NCBI GenBank assembly: GCA_021792555.1
Contig: JAJYUL010000006.1
Span: 55,694 to 119,693, forward strand
Origin: Pseudomonadota bacterium
GTDB taxonomy: Bacteria; Pseudomonadota; Gammaproteobacteria; Steroidobacterales; Steroidobacteraceae
DNA: 64,000 bases
Direction of reading: 5' to 3'
A program made the position numbers and the translations under genes. Of this stretch, positions 27,820-40,383 are shown in pieces. The first letter of the stretch is position 1; each line of letters starts with the position of its first letter. Below the pieces are notes generated by a model. The model saw nothing but the letters and a program-made list of their open reading frames with translations, had not been told where the DNA came from and searched no databases.

Positions 27820-28647
27820 GTGAACGCGCGCCGGCCCGAGCTGCCGCTGTCGAACTCGCGGCTGATCACCCTCGGCGTGGTGATCATCGTGGTGCTCATC
27901 GTCGCCGGCGGGGCGTTCGTGCAGATCGGCCCCGGCGAGCGCGGGGTGCTGATGACCTTCGGGGCCGTGCAGCCCGGCGTGCTCTCCCCGGGCCTGCACC
28001 TGAAGGTGCCGTTCATGCAATCGGTGGCCCGCATGAACGTGCAGGTGCAGAACTCCCAGTCGACCGAGACGGCCGCGAGCCGCGACCTGCAGGACGTCTC
28101 GACCACTGTGGCCACCAACTGGAACATCCTGCCGGCCGATGCCGAATGGGTCTACGAGCACATCGGCACCGAGCCGCAGTTGATGAACAAGGTCATCCGC
28201 CCGGCCATCAGCAACGCCATCAAGGCCGTTACCGCGCACTACAACGCGGAGGACCTGATCGTCGAGCGCGACCAGGTGCGCAACCAGATCGAAAGCCAGA
28301 TCCGCTCGGCGCTCGTGCCCTTTCGCGTGGTGGTCGACGCGGTGAACATCACCGACTTTCACTTCAGCCCCCAGTTCGCCGCGGCCATCGAGGAGAAGCA
28401 GGTCGCGCAGCAGCGCGCGCTGCAGGCGCGCTACGAGCTGGAGAAGGCCAAGGTGCTCGCGCAGCAGAAGATCGTCGAGGCGAGCGCGCAGGCCCAGGCG
28501 CAGAAGCTCCTGCAGGCGACTCTCACGCCCGAGCTCATCCAGCAGCAGGCGATCGCGAGGTGGAACGGGCACCTGCCCGAGGTGGTCGGCGGCCGGGGCG
28601 TGCTGCCCATGATCGGCAGCCTCACCGCCCCCGCGGCGGCGCGCTGA
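27820..28647 (+). CDS. Prohibitin/HflC-like SPFH membrane protein
   Basis: The 275-aa product has an N-terminal membrane helix (about 15-35, LGVVIIVVLIVAGGAFVQI), an SPFH domain (GPGERGVLMTFGAVQPGVLSPGLHLKVPF) and a long Ala/Gln/Glu-rich coiled coil (EEKQVAQQRALQARYELEKA). A short tail follows, with TPELIQQQAIARWNG. It is closest in design to prohibitin or HflC, which form rings around membrane proteases. hflX, hflK and a protease gene are not nearby. Start is a GTG; no in-frame ATG fits. Confidence 0.82.
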   Translation: MNARRPELPLSNSRLITLGVVIIVVLIVAGGAFVQIGPGERGVLMTFGAVQPGVLSPGLHLKVPFMQSVARMNVQVQNSQSTETAASRDLQDVSTTVATNWNILPADAEWVYEHIGTEPQLMNKVIRPAISNAIKAVTAHYNAEDLIVERDQVRNQIESQIRSALVPFRVVVDAVNITDFHFSPQFAAAIEEKQVAQQRALQARYELEKAKVLAQQKIVEASAQAQAQKLLQATLTPELIQQQAIARWNGHLPEVVGGRGVLPMIGSLTAPAAAR

Positions 28648-28699
28648 GCGGGGGCGCGCCGAGCCGGCCCGCGCCGTCAGCCGGCACACCGCCGGTCGC

Positions 28700-29716
28700 T
28701 CAGCCCTTGCGCTCGCCGTGCCCGCCGAACCCCAGACGCATGGCCGAAAGCACCTTGTCGGCGAACTCGCCCTTGCCGCGGGAGGCGAAGCGGGCATAGA
28801 GCGCGGCGCTCAGCACGTGCGCCGGCACGCCCATTTCGATCGCGGCCTGCACCGTCCAGCGCCCCTCGCCGGAATCGGACACCCGGCCGCCGAAGCTCGA
28901 GAGCGCCGGATCGGCGGCGAGGGCGCGCGCGGTCAGATCCAGCAGCCGCGATGAGATGATGCTGCCGTGCCGCCACACCTCGGTGATGGCCGCGATATCG
29001 AACTGGTACTGAAACAGGCGCGGACGCTCGAGGGGGGCGGCTTCCGCGTCCGGCGCCTCGCGCTCATGCAACCCGACGTCGGCGCTCTGCAGCACGCTCA
29101 GGCCCTCGGCATAGGCGGCCATGACGCCGTACTCGATGCCGTTGTGCACCATCTTGACGAAGTGGCCGGCGCCGCTCGGACCGCAATGCATGTAGCCCAT
29201 CGGCGCGGTATCCGCTGCGGTGCGCCTGCGGCCGGCGGCCACGGGGATTCTGCCGCCGGGCGAGAGGGTGGCGAAAATCGGCTCGAGCTTCTCGAAGGTC
29301 TCCTTGTCGCCGCCGACCATGAGGCAGTAACCCTGCTCGAGCCCGAGCACGCCGCCGCTGGTTCCCACGTCCAGGTAGCGGATGCCCGCCTCGCGCAGCT
29401 CGTCGGCGCGGCGGATGTCGTCGGAATAATGCGAGTTGCCGCCGTCGACCAGCATGTCGCCGGGCTCGAGCAGCGGCCGCAGCTGCCCGATCACCGCATC
29501 CACGGCCGCCGCAGGCACCATGATCCACACTGCGCGCGGGGCGGTGAGCCGCGCGAGCAGATCCGCCGGGGAGCCGACGCCGATCGCGCCCACTGCCGCG
29601 GCGGCCTGCACCGCCTGCGCGCACTTGTCGTAGGCGACGCACTCATGGCCGTCCTCGATCAGCCGGCGCACCATGTAGGCGCCCATGCGCCCGAGCCCAA
29701 TCATGCCTATCCGCAT
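28700..29716 (-). CDS. gnd: 6-phosphogluconate dehydrogenase, short NAD-type
   Basis: Oxidative decarboxylation of 6-phosphogluconate to ribulose-5-phosphate. The 338-aa protein has the N-terminal dinucleotide fold MRIGMIGLGRMGAYMVRRL, the substrate motif VDGGNSHYSDD, DVGTSGG and the catalytic region GAGHFVKMVHNGIEYG. It lacks the large C-terminal all-helical tail of the 468-aa E. coli enzyme and matches the shorter YqeC/GndA-like group, often NAD-preferring. Located before murA on the same strand (48-base gap); ribulose-5-phosphate also feeds kdsD nearby. Confidence 0.92.
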   Translation of the reverse strand: MRIGMIGLGRMGAYMVRRLIEDGHECVAYDKCAQAVQAAAAVGAIGVGSPADLLARLTAPRAVWIMVPAAAVDAVIGQLRPLLEPGDMLVDGGNSHYSDDIRRADELREAGIRYLDVGTSGGVLGLEQGYCLMVGGDKETFEKLEPIFATLSPGGRIPVAAGRRRTAADTAPMGYMHCGPSGAGHFVKMVHNGIEYGVMAAYAEGLSVLQSADVGLHEREAPDAEAAPLERPRLFQYQFDIAAITEVWRHGSIISSRLLDLTARALAADPALSSFGGRVSDSGEGRWTVQAAIEMGVPAHVLSAALYARFASRGKGEFADKVLSAMRLGFGGHGERKG

Positions 29717-29764
29717 AGCCCCCCCGCTGTTTGCACTTTCTCCGGGCGCCGCAGCGCCGCAGTG

Positions 29765-31259
<1,495 letters not shown>

Positions 31260-31348
31260 GGCGGCATATTAATCGACAGGGCGGCCGCGCGCTGCTCAAA
31301 CCCCGGCGGGACGGGCGCGCCGAAGGGGCCGGAGCGGATATGCGGAAT

Positions 31349-31357
31349 TGCTACAAT
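31349..31357 (+). promoter_or_regulatory. extended -10 element before kdsD
   Basis: TGC-TACAAT is an extended -10 (TGn plus a five-of-six hexamer). No good -35 is present at the expected distance. The predicted start site is about 31364, adjacent to the kdsD ATG at 31365, so transcripts would have almost no leader. Confidence 0.5.
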
Positions 31358-31364
31358 CCGGCCA

Positions 31365-32363
31365 ATGAAGCCCACCCCCGCCCCCACCGATGCCGCCGAC
31401 CACGGGCTGCTCTCAGCCGCGCGCCGGGCGCTCGCGATCGAGGCGCAGGCCGTGCAGGCGCTGCTCGAGCGGCTCGACGGGCACTTCGCGGCGGCCTGCC
31501 GGCTGTGCCTCGCCTGCCAGGGGCGGGTCGTGGTCACGGGCATCGGCAAGTCCGGCCACGTGGCGCGCAAGGTCGCCGCGACCTTCGCCAGCACCGGAAG
31601 CCCGGCGTTCTTCCTGCATCCGGCGGAAGCCAGCCACGGGGATCTCGGCATGATCACGCGCACCGACGTGGTGCTCGCGCTGTCGAACTCCGGGGAGACC
31701 CCCGAGGTGCTGCTGCTGCTGCCCCATCTGGCCCGGCTCGGCGTGCCGCTCATCGCCATGGTGGGCAAACGCGACTCGACGCTCGGCCGGGCGGCCACGG
31801 TGGTGCTCGACGTGAGCGTGCCGGAGGAGGCCTGCCCGCTCAATCTCGCGCCCACCGCGAGCACGACCGCGGCGCTGGCGATGGGCGATGCGCTGGCCGT
31901 GGCGGTGTTGGAAGCGCGCGGCTTCACCAAGCAGGATTTCGCCCGCTCGCATCCCGGCGGGACGCTGGGGCGGCAGCTGCTGCTGCGCGTCGAGCAGCTG
32001 ATGCGCACCGGCGCGGCGCTGCCGCAGGTGCGCCCCGAGGCGCCGCTCGCCGAAGGTCTGCTCGAGATGTCGCGCAAGGGACTCGGCATGACGGTGATCA
32101 CCGACGCCGAGCATCGGATCTGCGGCGTGTTCACCGATGGGGATCTGCGCCGGGCGCTCGACCGGCAGATCGACATCCACCGCGCGACGATGCGCGAAGT
32201 GATGACCTGGCCGTGCAAGAGCATCGGTCCGCGGGAACTGGCCGCCGAGGCCGTGCATCAAATGGAAGTGCACCGCATCACGGCGCTGCCGGTCGTGGAT
32301 GCCGAGGGCCGCCTGATCGGGGCGCTGAACGTGCACGATCTGTTCCGCGCGGGAGTGGTATGA
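31365..32363 (+). CDS. kdsD: D-arabinose 5-phosphate isomerase
   Basis: Converts ribulose-5-phosphate to arabinose-5-phosphate, the first step of Kdo synthesis for LPS. The 332-aa protein has an SIS sugar-isomerase domain (VTGIGKSGHVARKVAATFASTGSP, EASHGDLGM, SNSGETPE, APTASTTAALAMGDALAV) and two C-terminal CBS domains (GVFTDGDLRRALDR, GALNVHDLFRAGVV). Length matches E. coli KdsD (328 aa). No ribosome site precedes the ATG. It heads the kdsD-kdsC-lptCAB-rpoN cluster. Confidence 0.95.
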   Translation: MKPTPAPTDAADHGLLSAARRALAIEAQAVQALLERLDGHFAAACRLCLACQGRVVVTGIGKSGHVARKVAATFASTGSPAFFLHPAEASHGDLGMITRTDVVLALSNSGETPEVLLLLPHLARLGVPLIAMVGKRDSTLGRAATVVLDVSVPEEACPLNLAPTASTTAALAMGDALAVAVLEARGFTKQDFARSHPGGTLGRQLLLRVEQLMRTGAALPQVRPEAPLAEGLLEMSRKGLGMTVITDAEHRICGVFTDGDLRRALDRQIDIHRATMREVMTWPCKSIGPRELAAEAVHQMEVHRITALPVVDAEGRLIGALNVHDLFRAGVV

Positions 32364-32382
32364 GCGGCGCGGCTTTTGCCCC

Positions 32383-32880
32383 ATGAGCACCGGTGCCGCA
32401 CGCATCCGCGTGCTGGTGCTCGACGTCGACGGCGTCCTGACCGACGGCCGGCTGTACTACGGTGCGCGCGGCGAGGCACTGAAGGTATTCCATGTGCGCG
32501 ACGGAGCGGGCCTGAAGCAGCTGGCCGCCGCCGGCGTCACCGTCGCGGTGATTTCCGGGCGGCGCTCGGTCATGACGCGCGCGCGCTGCCGCGAGCTCGG
32601 GATACGGCACGTGATGCAGGGCGTCACCGACAAGGCGGCCGCCCTGCGGCGGCTGTGTTCACGGCTGCGCGTCACGCCCGCCGAGTGCGCGTGCATCGGC
32701 GACGACACGCCTGACATCCCGCTGATGCGCCTCGCGGGACTTGCCTTCGCGGTCGCCGATGCGCATGAGCAGGCGCGGCAGGCGGCGCACCGCGTCACGA
32801 CCCAGCCCGGCGGCCTCGGCGCGGTGCGCGAGGTGTGCGATCAGCTGCTCGCCGCGCGGCACGGAGCCGAAACGGCGTGA
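32383..32880 (+). CDS. kdsC: 3-deoxy-D-manno-octulosonate 8-phosphate phosphatase
   Basis: HAD-family phosphatase releasing free Kdo from Kdo-8-phosphate. The 165-aa protein has the catalytic DVDGVLTDG (Asp14, Asp16), the second HAD motif in AVISGRRS, a lysine in TDKAAAL, and the acidic GDDTPDIPLM. It lacks a cap domain, as is typical for KdsC. The stop overlaps the lptC ATG. Confidence 0.95.
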   Translation: MSTGAARIRVLVLDVDGVLTDGRLYYGARGEALKVFHVRDGAGLKQLAAAGVTVAVISGRRSVMTRARCRELGIRHVMQGVTDKAAALRRLCSRLRVTPAECACIGDDTPDIPLMRLAGLAFAVADAHEQARQAAHRVTTQPGGLGAVREVCDQLLAARHGAETA

Positions 32881-33440
32881 TGTACCGTATTTTCGTCGTC
32901 CTGACCGTGGCCGCGGTGCTCATCGGCACGCTGCTGCTCGCCCGGCAGAATCGCGCCCCGCAGGCCGCGACGGTGCAGCGCGCGGACACGAGCGACGGCT
33001 ATTCGGCGCGCGATGCGCAGCTGATCGAGACCGGCGCGAACGGGCTGCCGCTCTATACCGTCGACGCCGCCTCGATCCGCCAGCTGCCCCGCCAGGACCG
33101 TGTGCAGCTCTCCCAAGTGGCGCTGACGTTCCAGGATCCGAGCGGCGAGCGCTGGTCGGCGACGGCCGAGCAAGGCGCCATCGTGCACGGCACCCACGAG
33201 GTGCAGCTTTCCGGCCACGTGCACGTCAACGCAGCGCTGCTGGGGTCCCAGGCGCCGATCCAGATCCAGACCGATACGCTGACCTTCGACAGTCACAGCG
33301 ACCGGGTGAGCACCCCCGACCCCGTCACGGTGCGCTGGGCGGGGCAGAAACTCGAGGCCACCGGGCTCGTGGTGAACTTGAAGGCCCATCGGCTGCATTT
33401 AGAATCCAAGGTCCATGCCATCGTCACGCTTTCGCATTAG
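32880..33440 (+). CDS. lptC: LPS export protein LptC
   Basis: Bitopic inner-membrane protein that receives LPS from LptB2FG and passes it to LptA. The 186-aa product has one N-terminal helix (about 3-20) and a periplasmic beta-jellyroll with alternating hydrophobic strands (QVALTFQDPSGERWSATAEQ, VQLSGHVHVNA, LTFDSHSDRVSTPDPVTV). ATG shares its first base with the kdsC stop; the 3' end overlaps lptA by 26 bases. Confidence 0.9.
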   Translation: MYRIFVVLTVAAVLIGTLLLARQNRAPQAATVQRADTSDGYSARDAQLIETGANGLPLYTVDAASIRQLPRQDRVQLSQVALTFQDPSGERWSATAEQGAIVHGTHEVQLSGHVHVNAALLGSQAPIQIQTDTLTFDSHSDRVSTPDPVTVRWAGQKLEATGLVVNLKAHRLHLESKVHAIVTLSH

Positions 33441-34160
33441 GTTCCTGCTGACCCTCGCCGTGCTCGGCGGCGCAGGCGTCGTGCACGCCACGCAGCCGCC
33501 CCCCACGGCGCCGGGTGGCGCCCGCGCGAAAGCGCCCCCCCCGAGGGCCGAGGCTCCCGCCCCTGCAAAGACCGCCATCAGCCCGCAGGGAACCTACACC
33601 TTCGACGCTGCGTCCTCGGAAGTCGATTACAAGACCCACACCGGCTCGTTCACGCACATCACCATCTCCCAGGGCAAGATCACCGTGCTGGCCGACCGGG
33701 CCCGTGCGAGCGGCCTCGGCCGTCCGAGCGGCAAGTGGACCCTCGAGGGCAACGTGCGCGTGCACGCGCCGCCGCATGGCAGCCTGACCTCGGACCAGGC
33801 AGTGGTCGATGTGGCCGGCAACCGCATCACCCGCGTCACCGTCACCGGCAATCCCGCCGAGTTCACCCAGGTGGGCATGGCGCCCGGGAGAACCGCCGAG
33901 GGCCACGCCGATGAGATCCTCTACGACATCGCCACGAGCACGGTGCAACTGCGCAAGAACGCCTGGCTCAGCGACGGACACAATCAGATCAGCGGCCCGC
34001 TGGTGAGCTACAACATCCTGAAGGACCGCATCGAGGCGACCTCGAGCGGTTCCGGCGAGCGGGTCCACATCACGATCGCGCCGCAGAAGGCGCCCGGCCC
34101 GCCCGCCAGGCCGCCGGCTCCGGGCGCCGCCGCGCCGCAGCCCCCCGGACGGTCGCCCTG

Positions 34161-34161
<1 letters not shown>
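33415..34161 (+). CDS. lptA: LPS transport periplasmic protein LptA, Pro-rich ends
   Basis: Periplasmic bridge protein carrying LPS to the outer-membrane LptDE. The 248-aa precursor has a signal peptide ending near VHA (residue 24). The OstA-like jellyroll (about 55-225) includes [40 protein letters not shown] and [20 protein letters not shown]. Unlike E. coli LptA (185 aa), it has a Pro/Ala-rich linker after the signal and a Pro/Ala-rich C-terminal tail of about 25 residues. Its TGA shares a base with the lptB ATG. Confidence 0.92.
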
Positions 34162-34883
<722 letters not shown>

Positions 34884-34968
34884 GGAGCCAGACCGCACAC
34901 CGGCCGGGCGACCGTAAAACCCTCTTATCCCCCGCATCAGGACCGCCGCGACCGCCATCCATGCCGCC

Positions 34969-36426
<1,458 letters not shown>

Positions 36427-36473
36427 AACCTCAGATGACCGCCACCCGGCACGTCATGCGATAGGAGACGACT

Positions 36474-36791
36474 ATGCAGCTCAATGTCACCGGTCACCAC
36501 ATCGAGATCACCCCTGCCCTGCGTGGATACGTAGAGAAGAAACTCGAGCGCATCGAGCGGCATTTCGAGCAAGTCATCGACGTGCACTGCGTGCTCAGCG
36601 TGGAAAAACTGCGGCAGAAGGCCGAGGCGACCCTGCACGTGAGCGGCAGCTCCATCCATGCCGATTCGACCGAGGAGGACATGTACGCGGCCATCGATCT
36701 GCTCACCGACAAGCTCGACCGGTGCATCAAGAAGCACAAAGAGAAGCTCACCGATCACCACGCCATCGAGGGCCGCATGCTGCGCGCCTGA
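36474..36791 (+). CDS. hpf: Ribosome hibernation promoting factor (short form)
   Basis: Binds the 30S subunit in stationary phase and promotes 100S ribosome dimers. The 105-aa protein is the short HPF type (MQLNVTGHHIEITPALRGYV, KLERIERHFEQVIDVHCVLS, EEDMYAAIDLLTDKLDRCIKK) with no long C-terminal dimerisation domain. GGAG lies seven bases before the ATG. In related genomes ptsN follows; here rapZ comes 21 bases later. Confidence 0.95.
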   Translation: MQLNVTGHHIEITPALRGYVEKKLERIERHFEQVIDVHCVLSVEKLRQKAEATLHVSGSSIHADSTEEDMYAAIDLLTDKLDRCIKKHKEKLTDHHAIEGRMLRA

Positions 36792-36812
36792 GGGCGCCAG
36801 CGCGGAGTCCCG

Positions 36813-37673
36813 GTGCGCATCATCGTCTTGAGCGGGCTGTCGGGCTCGGGCAAGAGCGTCGCGCTGCGCATGCTCGAGGACCTGGACTTCTACTGCATCG
36901 ACAACATCCCGGCAGCCCTGCTCAAGCCGTTCATCGCGCACGCGGTGCGCAGCCCCGAGCAGACCTACGGCCGCGCCGCGGTCGGGCTCGATGCGCGCAA
37001 CACCGCCGCCGAAATCGCCACCGTGCCGCAGCTCATCGATGAGCTGCGCCGCAGCGGGATCGAGTGCGAGGTGATCTTCCTCACCGCCGCCGACGAGGTG
37101 CTGCTGCGGCGCTTCGCCGAGACCCGCCGCACGCACCCGATGGGCCGCCGCAGCCGCGATCTGCGCACTGCGATCAGCCTGGAGCGGGGCCTGATGGACC
37201 CGATCGCCCACGCGGCGGACCTGGTCATCGACACCTCGCACATGGGCATGCATGCGCTGCGCGACCTGATCGCCGAGCGGCTCGGCGAGCCGCGCACCGA
37301 TCGCCTGTCGATCACCTTCGAGTCCTTCGGCTACAAGCACGGGATACCGGGGGACGCGGACTTCGTGTTCGACGCCCGCTCGCTGCCCAACCCCTACTGG
37401 GAGCCGGGGCTGCGCCCGCTCACCGGCCGCGACCCCGAGGTGTGCCGCTTCCTCGAGAGCCGCTCGGACGTGGGCCGGCTGATCGAGGACATCGCCGGGT
37501 TCGTGCGCGCGCGCATCCCGGAGTTCCAGGCGAGCAATCGCGGCTACCTCACCGTAGCGATCGGCTGCACCGGCGGACAGCACCGCTCGGTGTACATCGT
37601 CGAGCGGCTGGCGGAACGGTTCGCGCAGCACCATCCGCACGTGCTGGCGCGCCACACGCGGCTGCTCGCTTAA
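36813..37673 (+). CDS. rapZ: RNase adaptor protein RapZ
   Basis: Nucleotide-binding adaptor that in E. coli presents the GlmZ sRNA to RNase E and so sets GlmS levels. The 286-aa protein has Walker A GLSGSGKS (8-15), FYCIDNIPAALLKPFI, and a C-terminal domain with FESFGYKHGIPGDADFVFDAR, RSLPNPYW and AIGCTGGQHRSVYIVERLA. GTG start. The last gene of the lpt-rpoN group. Confidence 0.96.
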   Translation: MRIIVLSGLSGSGKSVALRMLEDLDFYCIDNIPAALLKPFIAHAVRSPEQTYGRAAVGLDARNTAAEIATVPQLIDELRRSGIECEVIFLTAADEVLLRRFAETRRTHPMGRRSRDLRTAISLERGLMDPIAHAADLVIDTSHMGMHALRDLIAERLGEPRTDRLSITFESFGYKHGIPGDADFVFDARSLPNPYWEPGLRPLTGRDPEVCRFLESRSDVGRLIEDIAGFVRARIPEFQASNRGYLTVAIGCTGGQHRSVYIVERLAERFAQHHPHVLARHTRLLA

Positions 37674-37720
37674 GGGGCCGCCGGCCGGCGAATCGCGCTA
37701 GCGGGCGCGCGGTGGCCGGC

Positions 37721-38932
37721 TCAGGTGATTTGCGTGACGCCCGGCGAGGTCACCACCGAGGGCAGCTCCTCGCCGCCGACGAACGCCAGCAGCGCCGCAC
37801 GCGAGCGCATCGCGTCCCGGTAGCCGAGCTCGATGAGCGCGCGCGTATAGGGCGCCTCGAACGTGAGGTAGCTGGTCAGCTGATGGCCGGAGACTTCCGG
37901 CCGTCCGCCGAACACGCGCAGCAGAGCGCGCAGTCCCCTCGGCATATCGGCGATGTGCTGCCCCGCGATCTCGTTCGGATCGACGCTCGGAGCGATCATG
38001 AGCGTGTTGATGTGCCGCACGGCGCGCGTCTGCGGAGCGGCCCGCACCAGCTGGTTGATGCGCTCGATGTGCTCCAGATCGCCGTAGATCTGATCGGTGA
38101 ACAGCGTATCGAGCATGAAGCCGAAGACCTCCCCCGGAGTCGGCATCGAGACGCCCCTGTCCCCGTCGACCCCCGAGCCCTGCTGGGAGCTGACACCGAT
38201 GATCAGCAGCCGGTCCGCGCCGAGATGGATGGCCGGGCTCAGCGGATTGAGCTGGCGCATCGAGCCGTCGCCGAAGTACTCGCTGCCGAGCTTGATCGGC
38301 GTGAACAGCAGCGGGATCGCCACGCTCGCCATGATGTGATCCAGCGTCAGCTCGGCGCGCCGGCCGACATGCTGGACGCGCGACCACTCGGGCACCTGTG
38401 GCAGGCCGTCGAAGAACGCAACCGACTGGCCGCTCGCGTAGCTGGTCGCGCACAACGCGCACGCGCGCAGGTGGCCGCGCGCGACGTTGCGGCGGATGCC
38501 GCTGCAGTCCACTTCCACGCCGAGCAGCGCGCGCAGCGGACTGGTGTCGAGGACCGACTTCGGCGGCGAGAGCACCAGACCGCCGGAGAGCAGCGAGAGG
38601 ATCCAGTGCAGCCCCGAGCGCACCATGTGCGGTGCGTCGACGTAGAAGACCTGCTCGGTGCGGAAGTTGGACCAGACTCTCTCCAGTCCCGCCACGCCGT
38701 GCCGCCACACGTGCGCCTGGGCGGCGAGCACGCCCGCGGCCACCGCGCCGGCCGAGGTGCCGACGATGATCTGAAACGGGTTGCGTGCGCGCGGCATCAT
38801 CTGCGCCAGCGCGCGCAGCACGCCCACCTGATACGCCGAACGTGCCCCACCCCCGGTCAGCACCAGCGCCACGACGGGCCGCCGCCGCGAGCCCCCGACC
38901 TCGCCGACTGGCCGATCCAGTGCTATCCCCAT
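37721..38932 (-). CDS. Patatin-like phospholipase
   Basis: Serine lipid acyl hydrolase. The 403-aa protein has the oxyanion loop LTGGGARSAYQVGVL, nucleophile motif GTSAG, and the dyad aspartate in DGS within FGDGSMRQLNPL (DGG/A is usual). No clear signal peptide; probably cytoplasmic or membrane-peripheral. It begins 16 bases after pyk on the same strand, so it is likely read through from the glycolytic operon. Substrate unknown. A weak ribosome site precedes the ATG. Confidence 0.88.
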   Translation of the reverse strand: MGIALDRPVGEVGGSRRRPVVALVLTGGGARSAYQVGVLRALAQMMPRARNPFQIIVGTSAGAVAAGVLAAQAHVWRHGVAGLERVWSNFRTEQVFYVDAPHMVRSGLHWILSLLSGGLVLSPPKSVLDTSPLRALLGVEVDCSGIRRNVARGHLRACALCATSYASGQSVAFFDGLPQVPEWSRVQHVGRRAELTLDHIMASVAIPLLFTPIKLGSEYFGDGSMRQLNPLSPAIHLGADRLLIIGVSSQQGSGVDGDRGVSMPTPGEVFGFMLDTLFTDQIYGDLEHIERINQLVRAAPQTRAVRHINTLMIAPSVDPNEIAGQHIADMPRGLRALLRVFGGRPEVSGHQLTSYLTFEAPYTRALIELGYRDAMRSRAALLAFVGGEELPSVVTSPGVTQIT

Positions 38933-38948
38933 AGGGATCGACGCCCGC

Positions 38949-40379
38949 TCAGGCCACCTCCAGGATCTGCAGGGAGTTCGTTCCGCCCTGAACGCCCGAC
39001 TGTTCGCCCTTGGTGAGAATCACCAGATCCTTGCGCTCGACGAGTTTCAGCTCGAGCAGTCGGGTGAACAACGTGTCATACAGCTCGCCGGTGGACTTCG
39101 CGCGGGTCACATCGAAGATGACCGGATACACGCCGCGGAACAGCGTGACGCGGCGCCGCGTCGATTCGTGGCGGGTGAATGCGTAGATCGGGATGTCCGA
39201 GCGGATACGCGACATCCACAGCGGAGTCGAGCCCGACTCGGTGAGCGCGACGATGGCGCGCACCTTCATGTGGTTGGCCGCGTACATGACCGCCATGGCA
39301 ATCGCCTCCTCGCTGTCGCCGAACAGCCCCTCGGTGCGATGCCGCTCATAGCCGAGCGTCAACTGGTACTTCTCCGCGCCCTCGATGACCTGCGCCATGG
39401 CCTCCACGGCCCGCACCGGATAGCGTCCGGCCGCCGTTTCCGCCGACAGCATCACCGCGTCCGTGCCGTCCATCACCGCGTTCGCGACGTCGCTGACTTC
39501 GGCGCGCGTCGGAATCGGACTCTGGATCATCGACTCCATCATCTGCGTCGCGGTGATGACCACGCGGTTCTGCAGGCGAGTCTTGTGAATGATGGTCTTC
39601 TGCAGACCGGTCAGCTCCGCGTACCCCATCTCCACGCCGAGGTCGCCGCGCGCCACCATCACCACGTCGGAGGCCCCGATGATCGCATCGAGGTTGCTGA
39701 TCGCCTCCTGGCGCTCGACCTTGGCGACAATCCGCGCATCGCGGCCGGCGCGGCGCGCCAGCGTGCGCGCCTGCTCGATATCGTCCGCATCGCGCGCGAA
39801 CGACACGGCGATATAGTCCACGCTCTCCTCGACGCCGAAGCGAATGTCCTCCTTGTCCTTGTCGGACAGGGCCGGCGCCGATATGCCCCCGCCCTGGCGG
39901 TTCAGGCCCTTGCGGTCGGACAATTCGCCGCCGACCCGCACGCGCGTGTGAATGCGCGTGCCGTCGACCTTGTCGACATCGAGGACGATCTGCCCGTCGT
40001 TGAGCAGCAGCGCATCGCCCGCCTGCACGTCGTTCGGGAGGTTCTTGTAGGCGACGCCGACGCGCTCGACGGTGCCGGCCTTCGGATCGAGCGCCGTGTC
40101 GAGCACGAACGGCTTGCCCTCCACCAGCATCACCTTGCCGTCGCGGAAGCCCTCGATGCGGATCTTCGGGCCGGCCAGATCGAGCAGCACGCCCACGCAT
40201 CGGTTGGCCCGCTGCGCCGCCTCCCGCACCAGCGCGAGGCGGCGCCGGCGGTCCTCCAGAGTGCCGTGGGAGGCATTGAGCCGCACCACATCGAGGCCCG
40301 CCCGCATCATGTCGGTCAGGATCTGCACATCGTCGGTGGCCGGACCGACGGTCGCCACGATTTTGGTTCTTCTCAGCAT
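38949..40379 (-). CDS. pyk: Pyruvate kinase
   Basis: Converts PEP and ADP to pyruvate and ATP. The 476-aa protein begins RRTKIVATVGPATDD, with DVVRLNASHGTLEDRR, LLDLAGPKIRIEGF, DKEDIRFGVEESVDYIAVSF, KVERQEAISNLDAII, MVARGDLGVEM and a C-terminal domain with ALTESGSTPLWMSRIR. Start chosen at MLRRTK four bases beyond the pgk stop; the open frame upstream overlaps pgk. Confidence 0.96.
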   Translation of the reverse strand: MLRRTKIVATVGPATDDVQILTDMMRAGLDVVRLNASHGTLEDRRRRLALVREAAQRANRCVGVLLDLAGPKIRIEGFRDGKVMLVEGKPFVLDTALDPKAGTVERVGVAYKNLPNDVQAGDALLLNDGQIVLDVDKVDGTRIHTRVRVGGELSDRKGLNRQGGGISAPALSDKDKEDIRFGVEESVDYIAVSFARDADDIEQARTLARRAGRDARIVAKVERQEAISNLDAIIGASDVVMVARGDLGVEMGYAELTGLQKTIIHKTRLQNRVVITATQMMESMIQSPIPTRAEVSDVANAVMDGTDAVMLSAETAAGRYPVRAVEAMAQVIEGAEKYQLTLGYERHRTEGLFGDSEEAIAMAVMYAANHMKVRAIVALTESGSTPLWMSRIRSDIPIYAFTRHESTRRRVTLFRGVYPVIFDVTRAKSTGELYDTLFTRLLELKLVERKDLVILTKGEQSGVQGGTNSLQILEVA

Positions 40380-40383
40380 AACG

